Assembly (NCBI GenBank): GCA_038231615.1
Contig: JBBRLA010000153.1
Span: 1-14,090, forward strand
Length of the DNA stretch: 14,090 nt
Direction of reading: 5' to 3'
Source of the DNA: JBBRLA01 sp038231615
GTDB lineage: Bacteria; Myxococcota_A; Polyangia; Palsa-1104; JAEUJZ01
The notes under the pieces are model-generated. The model ran no database searches. It saw nothing but the letters and a program-made list of their open reading frames with translations, and had not been told where the DNA came from. Shown here piece by piece: positions 7,010 through 13,519 of the stretch. A program made the position numbers and the translations under genes. Position 1 is the first letter of the stretch, and each line of letters starts with the position of its first letter.

Positions 7010-7420
7010 TTAGCGTGGCGGACGCTGGTGTTCAAATCGTCGCTGGGCAGTGCAGCCTTCCGGGCTTCCGCCTCGACAGGCCCGGCGGTATAGATCGCGC
7101 ACTTGGCCCGGGTCGTCATGGCCCTCGCTCAAGGTGCCGGCGAAGAAGCAGCCAAGGCCATACCCGGCATCGCATGCCCGTTGGTAGTAGCCCCGCGCCC
7201 GGTCGACATCGGGGTCCACTCGCCCGCCCTGCTCATACTCCCAGCCGAGGCGTTGACAGCTCACGCCGTCGCCGCGCTCACACGCCGTGCGGAGCGAGTT
7301 CAGCTCCGACACTACCTGGAGTCTCCGCCGCGCCACCGTGATCAGTGCCGCCAGCAGGCCCACCGCGGCGATGGCCGCTACGACGGCCAGGAAGCGAACC
7401 TTGGCCCGCTGAAAGAACAC
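7010..7420 (-). CDS. Membrane-anchored Sel1/Hcp-like Cys-pair repeat protein
   Basis: The 136-residue protein starts at a GTG at 7420, directly after the TGA of the upstream gene, with a G-rich possible ribosome site (GGGGG) in that gene's end. Residues 9-30 form one hydrophobic segment (signal anchor or uncleaved signal). The rest resembles Sel1-like helical repeats of the Helicobacter Hcp type: three CX7C pairs at C47/C55, C83/C91 and C115/C123, each following an A in ACxxG-type helices, with GWEYEQGGRVDPDVDRARGYY between them. In Hcp proteins such pairs form disulfides that tie each helix hairpin, which fits a periplasmic location. Sel1 proteins usually act in protein-protein contacts. It is last in the TonB-receptor unit and faces the ketosynthase gene tail to tail; only a weak GGGCA/TGCCC hairpin and no T-run lie between them. 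Confidence 0.75.
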   Translation of the reverse strand: MFFQRAKVRFLAVVAAIAAVGLLAALITVARRRLQVVSELNSLRTACERGDGVSCQRLGWEYEQGGRVDPDVDRARGYYQRACDAGYGLGCFFAGTLSEGHDDPGQVRDLYRRACRGGSPEGCTAQRRFEHQRPPR

Positions 7421-7708
7421 TCAACCCCCGTGCCCGGCAGCATCGCCACCGCCACCGCCACCGCCATCGCTAGCAGGCGGCCCGTCCGTGGCCCCATCCC
7501 CCGTCGTCGTCATCGCGGCATCGGCGCCCCCATCGCGAGGCCCGACCAGGTCCGGGCACGCCCTGGGGTCCCCTGCGGCCGCCGCCAGGTCACAAGGCAC
7601 CAAGACTTGCAAAGGCGGGTCCGGCAGCCCGTCCTCCCTGCTGCAAGTCCCCGCCGCCAGCATCAGCATCAGCATCATCCCGATCCCGAACAGGGCGCTC
7701 CTCTTCAT
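7421..7708 (-). CDS. Small exported Cys-containing protein, possible lipoprotein
   Basis: A 95-residue protein with a signal-like start (MKRSALFGIGMMLMLMLAAG) ending in a Cys at 22. The AAGTC context is not a canonical lipobox because Thr precedes the Cys, so lipid attachment is uncertain. Two more cysteines (C39, C51) sit in VPCDLAAAAGDPRACPDL, followed by a Gly/Asp/Ala-rich disordered tail with eight Gly in a row. No family is recognised. The gene is supported by its position: its ATG overlaps the receptor stop by 4 bp (ATGA), and its stop abuts the Sel1-like gene's GTG, so it is the middle link of a coupled unit. It may be an accessory of the receptor; this is inference from context. Confidence 0.6.
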   Translation of the reverse strand: MKRSALFGIGMMLMLMLAAGTCSREDGLPDPPLQVLVPCDLAAAAGDPRACPDLVGPRDGGADAAMTTTGDGATDGPPASDGGGGGGGDAAGHGG

Positions 7709-10110
7709 GGCCGACCTCCAGAAAGCGGCACCGACAACCTCACGAACATCGTACGCGGCGCCGCGTACGAGCTGCCCACGAAGCCGTTGGCGATGCGGAA
7801 CGCATAGTGCGCGTCGAACAGGTTGATGACGTCCACCGCCACCATCGGTCGCAGCGGCACGTTGTCGAACGCGTACTGCAAGGTCGCGTCCACCCGCAGG
7901 TGCTGCGGCACCGTTTGGTCATTCGCCGGTCCCGTGCGCAGCCCCGATCCATACGAAAACAACGTCGAGAACGCCGCGCCTCCATGGCGCAGCGTCGCTC
8001 CCAGGTTCGCCGTCAGCGTTTGCGCGTGATCCAGGGTCTGCCACGACGGGTCGGCGAGCTGCGCCGCGGTGAACAGGTACTTCGCCGACGCAACCCCCTG
8101 TCCCTGGGCGATCTCCCACGATACGTTGGCGAAGGCGCTGAGCCAGTCCTTGTACACCAGGTCCAGTTTGCCCTCGGCTCCCACCGCGCGCCCGCGCTCG
8201 AAGTTGTAGTTGGCGATCAGATTGGTCGCCCCGATGGCGATGTCGTCAAGCTGGTTCCAGGCATAGCGCCCCCAGCCCACCGCGCCCAGCTTCAGCTTCT
8301 TCAGAATGCGCACGTCCAGTCCCGCCTCGCCGTACAGGTCGGTCTCCGCCTGCACGTCATAGGTCACCGCGACGGTCGCAGGCACCACCCCCAGCACCCG
8401 CGCCGCGTTGGCCGCGTCCAGCGGAGCCGGCGGCTGCCAGTTGATGCCGCAAAAGAGGTGCCCGACCAGGTCCTCCTTGAAGGCGAAGGACGCCCCCATC
8501 CGCGGGCTGACCCCCACCTGATCGTCGCTTTGTCCACCCGCCAGCGCGACGTGCAGCTCGTCCACCCGCACCCCCGCGTTCATCCCGAAGCGCCCCCGAT
8601 CCCAGCGGTCCTGAAGGTACGCGCCGCTGAGCACCGCCGAGGTCCGATCGGTGCCGGCCCCGCCCAACTTGGCGTCCACGCCGCCGTGCCCGGAGACGTC
8701 GTCCCGCACATGAAGCGCGTAGTCCGTGGCCCCGATCAGACCGTCCATCTGCGCCCCGACCTTGAGCAGGTGACCGCCCAGGTGCAACGAGTAGTGCAAC
8801 ACCCCGCCCAGGTGGTCGGCACGGCGGTTCACATCGCTGGCAGTGGTACCCGGGTCGGCCAACAGGCCCAGGGCGTATGTCGCATCCGACGCCAGCGCCC
8901 CGGCGGAAAGCTTGTAGTAGGGCGCCACCTGAAGCTGCCCCCGCTTGCCGAAGGTGTGCACCCATGAGGCGGTGACGAAGACCTCGTCTTCGGTCTCGGT
9001 GGCGTTGGTGTCGTGGGGGATGTAGGGCGGCGAGCGGTTGCCGAAGGCGTCGAGCGGGCGGATCAGCAGCGGGTGAATCGGGTCCAGCGGCACCACGGTG
9101 GGATCGAAAGGGATCTGGAAGAAGTTGTGGGCGTAGCTGACGAAGACCTCCAGTCGATCCGCGGCGCCGAGCGTCCAGTCGAAGCGCAGGAAGGCCCGGC
9201 CGCTGCGTCCGTCATCGTGAAGGATCGGCGCCACCGCGGGAGAGTCCAGCGCCCGCTGCGATTGCAGGTAACTGCCGCCCACAAAGAGCCCCACCTTCCC
9301 GAACGAGCGGGAGTAGTAGACGCTGGGCTCGATGGTCTGGAACGATCCGTAGCGCACCTGGGCCAGGCCGTCGGGTTCGGCCCCACCGTGTCGGGTGCTG
9401 ATGTTGACCACCGCCGCCAGGCGATCGCCGAACTCCGCCGGGATGCCGCCGGTCAGGATCTCCAGGTTCTCGATAAGGCGCACCGGCAGCGCCTGGGCGA
9501 AGAGGTTGCCCACCGAATCGGGAATGGGGATGCCATCTACCTGATACTGGATGTTGGCATGGCTGCCCCGAGCGTAGACGTTGCCGAAGGCGTCCAGCAC
9601 GAAGCCGGGCTGGGTGGTGATCACCTCAGTGATGGAGCGGTCCTCTCCCTGGGGCAGTTCCTTCAGGGCGCGACGGGAAAGCGTTGCGACGCTGCCGACG
9701 CTGCGTTGTGGCGCGGCGACGTCGGGCTCCTCGATGATCACGGAGTTTGATTCCTGCGAGACGCAGTAGATCTCGACCTGCGCGGCCTCGGTGGAGCTGA
9801 TCTGCACATGCTCGTGACCCTCGACCCGGCCGGGGGCGTTGGCCTCGACTGTGTAATCGCCGAAGGGGACGCCGCTGAAGGTGAAGCTGCCGTCCTCCGC
9901 GGTGCGGGCCTGGCCGACCTTGGCGCCGCGGGCGTCGTGAAGCACCACCTGGGCGCCCTTGATCGGCTTGAGCAGCTCGTCGCGGACGATGCCGTTCACC
10001 ACGCCGTCGGCGGCGGCGTGGGCGTCCGCTGCCCGGCACAGGAGGAGCACGAGAAGAAGGAAGAGCGAGGCCCGGGTCCATTTCAGGCCCGGGTGTCGAG
10101 TGCTGTGCAT
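7705..10110 (-). CDS. TonB-dependent outer-membrane receptor with carboxypeptidase-regulatory domain
   Basis: The 801-residue protein starts at an ATG at 10110 with a strong ribosome site, GGAGG four bases upstream; the reading frame stays open further upstream but without support. A signal peptide spans about 1-31 (RASLFLLLVLLLCRAADAHA). Residues 36-115 are a carboxypeptidase-regulatory-like beta-sandwich (GIVRDELLKPIKGAQVVLHD, then GSFTFSGVPFGDYTVEA). The plug lies at about 140-243: ELPQGEDRSITEVI, YARGSHANIQYQVDGIPIP and EFGDRLAAVVNISTRHGG. The rest is a beta-barrel rich in alternating aromatic strands, ending FVRLSVPLSGGRP. Such receptors import a ligand using TonB-ExbBD energy. The ligand is not evident. 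The gene is second in a four-gene unit behind a Cys/His-rich exported protein, which makes a metal or metal complex a reasonable guess. No TonB, ExbB or ABC importer gene is in the window. Confidence 0.93.
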   Translation of the reverse strand: MHSTRHPGLKWTRASLFLLLVLLLCRAADAHAAADGVVNGIVRDELLKPIKGAQVVLHDARGAKVGQARTAEDGSFTFSGVPFGDYTVEANAPGRVEGHEHVQISSTEAAQVEIYCVSQESNSVIIEEPDVAAPQRSVGSVATLSRRALKELPQGEDRSITEVITTQPGFVLDAFGNVYARGSHANIQYQVDGIPIPDSVGNLFAQALPVRLIENLEILTGGIPAEFGDRLAAVVNISTRHGGAEPDGLAQVRYGSFQTIEPSVYYSRSFGKVGLFVGGSYLQSQRALDSPAVAPILHDDGRSGRAFLRFDWTLGAADRLEVFVSYAHNFFQIPFDPTVVPLDPIHPLLIRPLDAFGNRSPPYIPHDTNATETEDEVFVTASWVHTFGKRGQLQVAPYYKLSAGALASDATYALGLLADPGTTASDVNRRADHLGGVLHYSLHLGGHLLKVGAQMDGLIGATDYALHVRDDVSGHGGVDAKLGGAGTDRTSAVLSGAYLQDRWDRGRFGMNAGVRVDELHVALAGGQSDDQVGVSPRMGASFAFKEDLVGHLFCGINWQPPAPLDAANAARVLGVVPATVAVTYDVQAETDLYGEAGLDVRILKKLKLGAVGWGRYAWNQLDDIAIGATNLIANYNFERGRAVGAEGKLDLVYKDWLSAFANVSWEIAQGQGVASAKYLFTAAQLADPSWQTLDHAQTLTANLGATLRHGGAAFSTLFSYGSGLRTGPANDQTVPQHLRVDATLQYAFDNVPLRPMVAVDVINLFDAHYAFRIANGFVGSSYAAPRTMFVRLSVPLSGGRP

Positions 10111-10253
10111 GAGACCTCCACCAGCGTAGCGTCCCACCGCACCGACGCGGCCCTTTGGCGCGTGCCGGTACATCGAGTCGCCGTGGCCATGACGGGCCGA
10201 GCCCGCCGATGACCTTTTGATCTTGTTGATCCTGAGTCGAGAACAAAGATGGA
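10111..10253 (-). other. Spacer between Cys/His protein and TonB receptor genes
   Basis: This 143-bp gap lies inside the presumed unit. It holds a short perfect hairpin (CGGGC, loop of three, GCCCG at 10193-10205), a tandem GATCAACAA/GATCAAAAG stretch near 10211-10228, and the receptor's ribosome site GGAGG at 10115-10119. No good -35/-10 pair was found, so co-transcription is possible, but a separate weak promoter or attenuation cannot be excluded. Confidence 0.35.
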
Positions 10254-10694
10254 TCAGGTGCAGATCGGCGGGGAGGTCTTGGGAGCCAGAAGGAGCAACG
10301 CCACCGAGGAGACGCGGCCCGAGGGGGACAGGGCGTGACAAGGTTCGGCGACGGCGGGGGGGGGAAGGGCCACCGCGAAGCGGCTGTTCCTGGCGACGGA
10401 CTGGGTGCGGTGCGAGGCCAGGAAGCAGTGCTCGTGCTCGTGGCCGGTACCGGCGGAGGATGTCGAAAGGAGCGACGTTTCGCCCGGCTCGAAGGCGGCT
10501 GCCCGGGTCGGGACGGCCCCGCTGGTGTGGACCAGTTCCCCATCTTCCGGGCACAGGGTGTGGCGCACCATGTACAGGTGGGCCGAACTGGCAAGCTGTG
10601 CCACCAGGCACAGGCACGAGAGCGCCATGGCCAGACAGCGCGCCATCCTGCCGCGGCGCCTGTTCTGTACTAAGCTGGGTCTGCTGCGGGACAT
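10254..10694 (-). CDS. Small exported Cys/His-rich protein, putative metal-binding partner of TonB receptor
   Basis: The start at 10694 gives 146 residues; the frame is open to 10760, but that part lies in the predicted promoter. Residues 19-38 are a membrane segment or signal (CLAMALSCLCLVAQLASSAH). Then come possible metal ligands: H39, H45, C48, H56 in HLYMVRHTLCPEDGELVH, and H85, H87, H89, C90, H95 in HEHEHCFLASHR. The C-terminus has a second hydrophobic stretch ending LLLLAPKTSPP. The arrangement (membrane segment, Cys/His motifs, hydrophobic end) recalls DUF2946-like proteins encoded beside TonB receptors, but this is memory-based and no family is claimed. It precedes the receptor gene and has its own palindromic promoter. 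Predicted role: binding or handling of a metal in the envelope (inference). The second ATG at 10646 is a less likely start, as its AGG is too close. Confidence 0.7.
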   Translation of the reverse strand: MSRSRPSLVQNRRRGRMARCLAMALSCLCLVAQLASSAHLYMVRHTLCPEDGELVHTSGAVPTRAAAFEPGETSLLSTSSAGTGHEHEHCFLASHRTQSVARNSRFAVALPPPAVAEPCHALSPSGRVSSVALLLLAPKTSPPICT

Positions 10695-10726
10695 CGATTC
10701 GGAGGACCTGCCTTGCTCGAGTGCAA

Positions 10727-10757
10727 ATAGTAGCGCCCGCGCACGGGGCGCTGTCAA
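10727..10757 (-). promoter_or_regulatory. Promoter with 19-bp spacer and 6-7-6 palindrome (MerR-like architecture)
   Basis: On the minus strand a perfect TTGACA (10757-10752) and TACTAT (10732-10727, 4 of 6 to TATAAT) are separated by 19 bp (10751-10733). The whole spacer is the inverted repeat GCGCCC, seven bases, GGGCGC. The predicted start near 10720 gives a leader of about 26 nt before the ATG at 10694. Over-long spacers carrying a dyad are the hallmark of promoters twisted open by MerR-family activators (established knowledge). No MerR gene is in view, and GC-rich palindromes are easier to get by chance here. Confidence 0.5.
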
Positions 10758-10820
10758 CATCAGCCGCTTTGCGACTTCTTAACGACTTGAAGCTACATGA
10801 GAGGGCCTGCTGGTTCAAGA

Positions 10821-10870
10821 CGGGAACCTTGGGGGCCCCGGGTGGTCAAATGATCGTTCCCGGGCATAAT
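10821..10870 (+). promoter_or_regulatory. Weak promoter and 7-bp inverted repeat before AgmX-like gene
   Basis: CATAAT at 10865-10870 (5 of 6 to TATAAT) is preceded after 16 bp by TGGTCA at 10843-10848 (4 of 6 to TTGACA). Flanking and overlapping this, cgggaac at 10821-10827 is matched by gttcccg at 10856-10862. The predicted transcript start would be near 10877, about ten bases before the ATG at 10888. The -35 is poor, so confidence is low. The rest of the 193-bp divergent region, apart from the opposing promoter, holds nothing else recognised. Confidence 0.35.
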
Positions 10871-10887
10871 CTAAAGAGTACTACATC

Positions 10888-11493
10888 ATGGCGAATCGTT
10901 TCAGACGTCCCCCGGCCCTGGCAACCCGGCTCGTAGCCGGCGCGCGTCCCCTGGCCCTGGCAATTGGGCTCGTGGCCGGTGTGTCCCTGTGGTCCGGCGC
11001 CCCGGCGGAGGCGCTGCGCATGCTGCGGCCTCAGGCGGTCCAGGTGATGCCGGCCCCGTCTTCCGCCGCCGCGCCGGTGCCAGCGCCCGTGGTGCGCGGG
11101 GTGCTGACCCCGGACATCATCCGCCGGGTCATCTACGTGCGCATCAACGAGATCCGCAGTTGTTACCAGATCGAGCTACAGATGCGCCCGGGGCTGGCCG
11201 GACGCCTGGCCGTGCGCTTCGAGATCGACGACGCGGGGAAGGTCTCGGGGCTGCACGTCCGGGAGAACAGCATTCCGATCGACTCCTTGCAGCATTGTGT
11301 CGCCGAGGCGATGCGCCAGTGGGAATACCCGGCGACGTACAACGGCGGGGTCACGGTGGTGACCTACCCCTTTGTGCTGCGACCCAAGCCGCTTGAGGAA
11401 AACTACGTGGGGATCAAGATCAGCGACGCCGAACTGGAGCGCCTGGGCATCTACAAGGAAGACGGGCTGCCCGCGGCAGACATCCTGTTTTGA
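10888..11493 (+). CDS. Exported AgmX/PglI C-terminal domain protein
   Basis: The 201-residue protein has an N-terminal signal or anchor (about 11-42, ending GAPAEA), a Pro/Ala linker (55-68) and an AgmX/PglI C-terminal-type domain at about 72-165: IIRRVIYVRINEIRSCYQ, PGLAGRLAVRFEIDDAGKVS, SLQHCVAEAMRQWEYPAT. The family pattern, a helix with CY, then P-x-L-x-G-x-V-x-F-I, G-x-V, and a late Cys before W-x-F/Y-P, is clear. C92 and C137 are the conserved pair and may form a disulfide. This domain resembles the TonB C-terminal fold and is widespread in Myxococcota, where AgmX and PglI were named from gliding-motility studies; its exact role here is unknown. The start is the ATG just after a short AT-rich leader. 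It is divergent from the TonB unit and may or may not serve it. Confidence 0.82.
   Translation: MANRFRRPPALATRLVAGARPLALAIGLVAGVSLWSGAPAEALRMLRPQAVQVMPAPSSAAAPVPAPVVRGVLTPDIIRRVIYVRINEIRSCYQIELQMRPGLAGRLAVRFEIDDAGKVSGLHVRENSIPIDSLQHCVAEAMRQWEYPATYNGGVTVVTYPFVLRPKPLEENYVGIKISDAELERLGIYKEDGLPAADILF
10914..10979 (+). repeat. Imperfect 27-bp duplication in signal-sequence coding region
   Basis: The segment at 10914-10940 and the one at 10953-10979 agree at 23 of 27 positions, both opening with ggccctggcaa, at a period of 39 bp. It gives a 13-residue protein repeat (PALATRLVAGAR and LALAIGLVAGVS) that lengthens the hydrophobic N-terminus of the AgmX-like protein. The frame is kept. Confidence 0.7.
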
Positions 11494-11498
11494 ACCCA

Positions 11499-11515
11499 GC
11501 CCGGTGGAGTCGGGC
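11499..11515. terminator. Possible shared hairpin between convergent genes
   Basis: The 24-bp gap between the AgmX-like gene and the lipoprotein gene contains GCCCG (11499-11503), a seven-base loop, and CGGGC (11511-11515). It could serve both strands. There is no T-run on either side, so it is a weak candidate. Confidence 0.3.
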
Positions 11516-11517
11516 GG

Positions 11518-12687
11518 TCAGCCGATGATGACCGGGGCGCAGGTCGAGACGCCCGCGCCGACGATGATGTAGGGGATGTTGTTCAGGATGACCTTGGCGG
11601 TCTTCTTGGCCGGGTCGAAGAGCTGCACCTGGGAGTTGGTATTCCCCAGGCCGTCGTCCGTGGTCACGAAGATATAGAAGCGTCCGCCCCAGTGCGCGAA
11701 GGCCCACGCCTTCACCTGGTTGCCCAGGCCTGAAAGCGGCCACGCCTGGGCGCTTTGCCCGGTGGTCTTGTCCATCTTCGCCACCATCGAGGACGCCGTC
11801 CCCGGGTAGTACCCGTAAAGTTCCCCATTCCCGGTGCCGGTCAGCTCTGGGCCGACCTGGGTCTGCGGCAGCGCCCCCACCGTGGTGACCGCCAGGGTCT
11901 TGGGATCGACCCTGCCCAGGTTGCCCAACCCCGCCTGGTCCGCCGCGCCCCCCGAGATGAAGAGTGTCTCGCTGGGCGAGCCGGCCATGTCCGAGACGTA
12001 GCCCATGCCGAAGAGTTGGAAGCCAAGCTGCCCTGGCGCAAAAGCGGTCTTCTGGCATGAAGCGTCCACGGTGCTGACCAGGAAGATCTCGCCGCTGGTG
12101 TAAAGCACCCACGCATGGCCGGTGCGATCGACCGACATCGAGAAGGGCGTCGCCGGCCCGATGCCGCCCCAGGCGGGCCACGACGCGCTTGCCGGACAGT
12201 TGAGACTGCCGATGCGCTTGAAGGTGTTCTTGTCCCCCGAGGGATCGAAGCTGAGCAGGTTGTACTGCTCGTCCACCACGTAGATCAAGGTGGTAGATCC
12301 GTTGCCGCAGTCGTTGGTGCAGGCGCCGCTGCGACACTGTCCCGCGGGGCACATCTGCGTCATCGCCCCCAGGGACCCATCGGCGTTGCAGGTGTAGACG
12401 TTGTCGCCGACGCAGAGCGGACTGTTGTTGGGCTTGCACTGCACGCAGCCCAGGCCGACATCGCATACCGTCGAGGCCGCACAAGCGGTCTGGGTGGTGT
12501 AGGTCCCGCCCTGGCAGATCTGGAGGTTGGCGCCGTTGCAGCGAGACTGCCCTGCGGTACACGCATCTCCGCCGGTGCCAGCGTCGGGATTTGCCCCTCC
12601 GCCCGGGTCGTCAGGGCCGCCTGTCCGGCCAGGTGAACAGGCGGCGAGCAGGGCGACGAAAATCCACGGGGCGCTCAAACTACGCAT
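11518..12687 (-). CDS. Cys-rich lipoprotein with probable beta-propeller domain
   Basis: A 389-residue protein with a clean lipoprotein signal, MRSLSAPWIFVALLAAC, the lipobox being LAAC with C17 as lipid site. A Gly/Pro/Asp linker follows. Then comes a Cys-rich region at about 42-127 with short repeats of the kind CxxGQSRCNGANLQICQGG and CVGDNVYTCNADGS, common in Myxococcota and Polyangia surface proteins. Residues about 130-389 have repeating strand-turn blocks (YVVDEQYNLLSFDPSGDK, AWVLYTSGEIFLVSTVD, LGRVDPKTLAVTTVGALP, YGYYPGTASSMVAKMDKTTG) that suggest a beta-propeller. No enzyme motif is seen; a surface binding or structural role is plausible but unproven. The ATG has a strong ribosome site (AAGGAGGG, GGAGG at 12692-12696). 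A -10-like TATCAT lies at 12717-12712 on the coding strand, but no matching -35 was found. Confidence 0.85.
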   Translation of the reverse strand: MRSLSAPWIFVALLAACSPGRTGGPDDPGGGANPDAGTGGDACTAGQSRCNGANLQICQGGTYTTQTACAASTVCDVGLGCVQCKPNNSPLCVGDNVYTCNADGSLGAMTQMCPAGQCRSGACTNDCGNGSTTLIYVVDEQYNLLSFDPSGDKNTFKRIGSLNCPASASWPAWGGIGPATPFSMSVDRTGHAWVLYTSGEIFLVSTVDASCQKTAFAPGQLGFQLFGMGYVSDMAGSPSETLFISGGAADQAGLGNLGRVDPKTLAVTTVGALPQTQVGPELTGTGNGELYGYYPGTASSMVAKMDKTTGQSAQAWPLSGLGNQVKAWAFAHWGGRFYIFVTTDDGLGNTNSQVQLFDPAKKTAKVILNNIPYIIVGAGVSTCAPVIIG

Positions 12688-12767
12688 TGGCCCTCCTTTA
12701 GATTAGCTGGAATGATAGCGCAAAAAGCTCCCGTGCGCGAAAAACAGCATCAATCAATGACCGTCTG

Positions 12768-12790
12768 GAACAAAGGCCGGACGGTCCGGG
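12768..12790 (-). terminator. Possible terminator downstream of rsmG
   Basis: On the minus strand, about 20 bp after the rsmG stop, the palindrome CCGGACCGTCCGG (12789-12777) is followed by CCTTTGTTC. The hairpin is short (CCGG stem, five-base loop, or GGAC/GTCC with one base) and the T-run is interrupted, so this is a weak candidate. The rest of the 122-bp gap before the lipoprotein gene holds only that gene's leader. Confidence 0.35.
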
Positions 12791-12809
12791 CGTCGGCTTC
12801 ATGAAAGCT

Positions 12810-13517
12810 TTACGTGCGGCTTCCATCCTGGATTTCCGGCAGGCGACGCCAGGCGATCAACCGGCGCGGGCCGGCACCGACGTCGTAGTGCCGGTCGAAG
12901 AGCGGGTCGGCGGCGAAGTCCGGGGGGGGGGGCAGGTCCTTGACATGGGTGCTCAGCATGGCCAGCAGCAGCCCTCCTTCGGCGCAGAGCGGCGCCCCCA
13001 CCCGCAGCCACTCCGGTGGCGGGAACGCGGCACGGGAAATCACCACCCCGAAACGCTCGCGCAGGGTGGTGACGTCGATGGCCAGCACGCGCAGGTCCAG
13101 CCCCAGCTCGCGCCGCACCGTCAGCAAGAAGGCGGCCTTTTTCTGGGTCCGTTCCACCAGCGTCACCTTGAGGTCCGGCCGCAAAAGCGCCAGCACCGCC
13201 CCGGGGAAGCCGGCCCCGGCCCCCACGTCCACCAGCGAGGCGCCCTCGGCCTGCGCACACAATGACGACGACGGCGGCAGCGGCGCGACCGGCAGCAGCG
13301 GCGCCACCGCCAGGCTGTCGAGGAAATGGTGGGTCAGCATCTCCTTTGGATCGCGCACCGCTGTCAGGTTGATCTTGCCGTTCCACTGCGAAAGGAGTTG
13401 CTGGTAGCGCAGCAGCTTGTCGAGCACTTCATCGCTCAGCGCCACGCCGAGGGCCGCCGCACCCCGGGCCAGCACCCCCCGCGACTTGGCCTCTTCTTTC
13501 GTGGCTTCCCGGGTCAT
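12810..13517 (-). CDS. rsmG: 16S rRNA (guanine527-N7)-methyltransferase RsmG
   Basis: The 235-residue protein matches RsmG (GidB), which methylates G527 in the 530 loop of 16S rRNA using SAM; loss gives low-level streptomycin resistance in several bacteria. Signature regions: LLSQWNGKINLTAVRDPKEM and LTHHFLDSL at about 41-69, the SAM-binding DVGAGAGFPG (97-106), VTLVERTQKKAAFL (118-131) and VVISRAAFPPPEWL (158-171). The linker VAPLLPVAPLPPSSSLCAQA before motif I is longer than in typical homologs. Residues 196-199 (PPPP) come from an uninterrupted run of 11 C on the coding strand, a slippage-prone spot. It is usually near mnmG and parAB; here it lies 2 bp downstream of a conserved phosphorylase-like gene, so the two are probably co-transcribed. 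No strong ribosome site of its own is seen. Confidence 0.93.
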   Translation of the reverse strand: MTREATKEEAKSRGVLARGAAALGVALSDEVLDKLLRYQQLLSQWNGKINLTAVRDPKEMLTHHFLDSLAVAPLLPVAPLPPSSSLCAQAEGASLVDVGAGAGFPGAVLALLRPDLKVTLVERTQKKAAFLLTVRRELGLDLRVLAIDVTTLRERFGVVISRAAFPPPEWLRVGAPLCAEGGLLLAMLSTHVKDLPPPPDFAADPLFDRHYDVGAGPRRLIAWRRLPEIQDGSRT

Positions 13518-13519
13518 TT

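Noticed and set aside
7440..7470. Trinucleotide-like ccaccg repeats as a possible array
   Set aside because: They encode the Gly-rich tail of the small exported protein; too short and irregular for a CRISPR or other array.
7807..8967. Plus-strand open frame of 386 codons opposite the receptor barrel
   Set aside because: His/Arg/Gln-rich shadow of the receptor gene with no recognisable domain.
10111..10818. N-terminal extension of the TonB receptor frame up to 10818
   Set aside because: The strong GGAGG and signal peptide place the start at 10110; the extension overlaps the Cys/His protein gene and its promoter.
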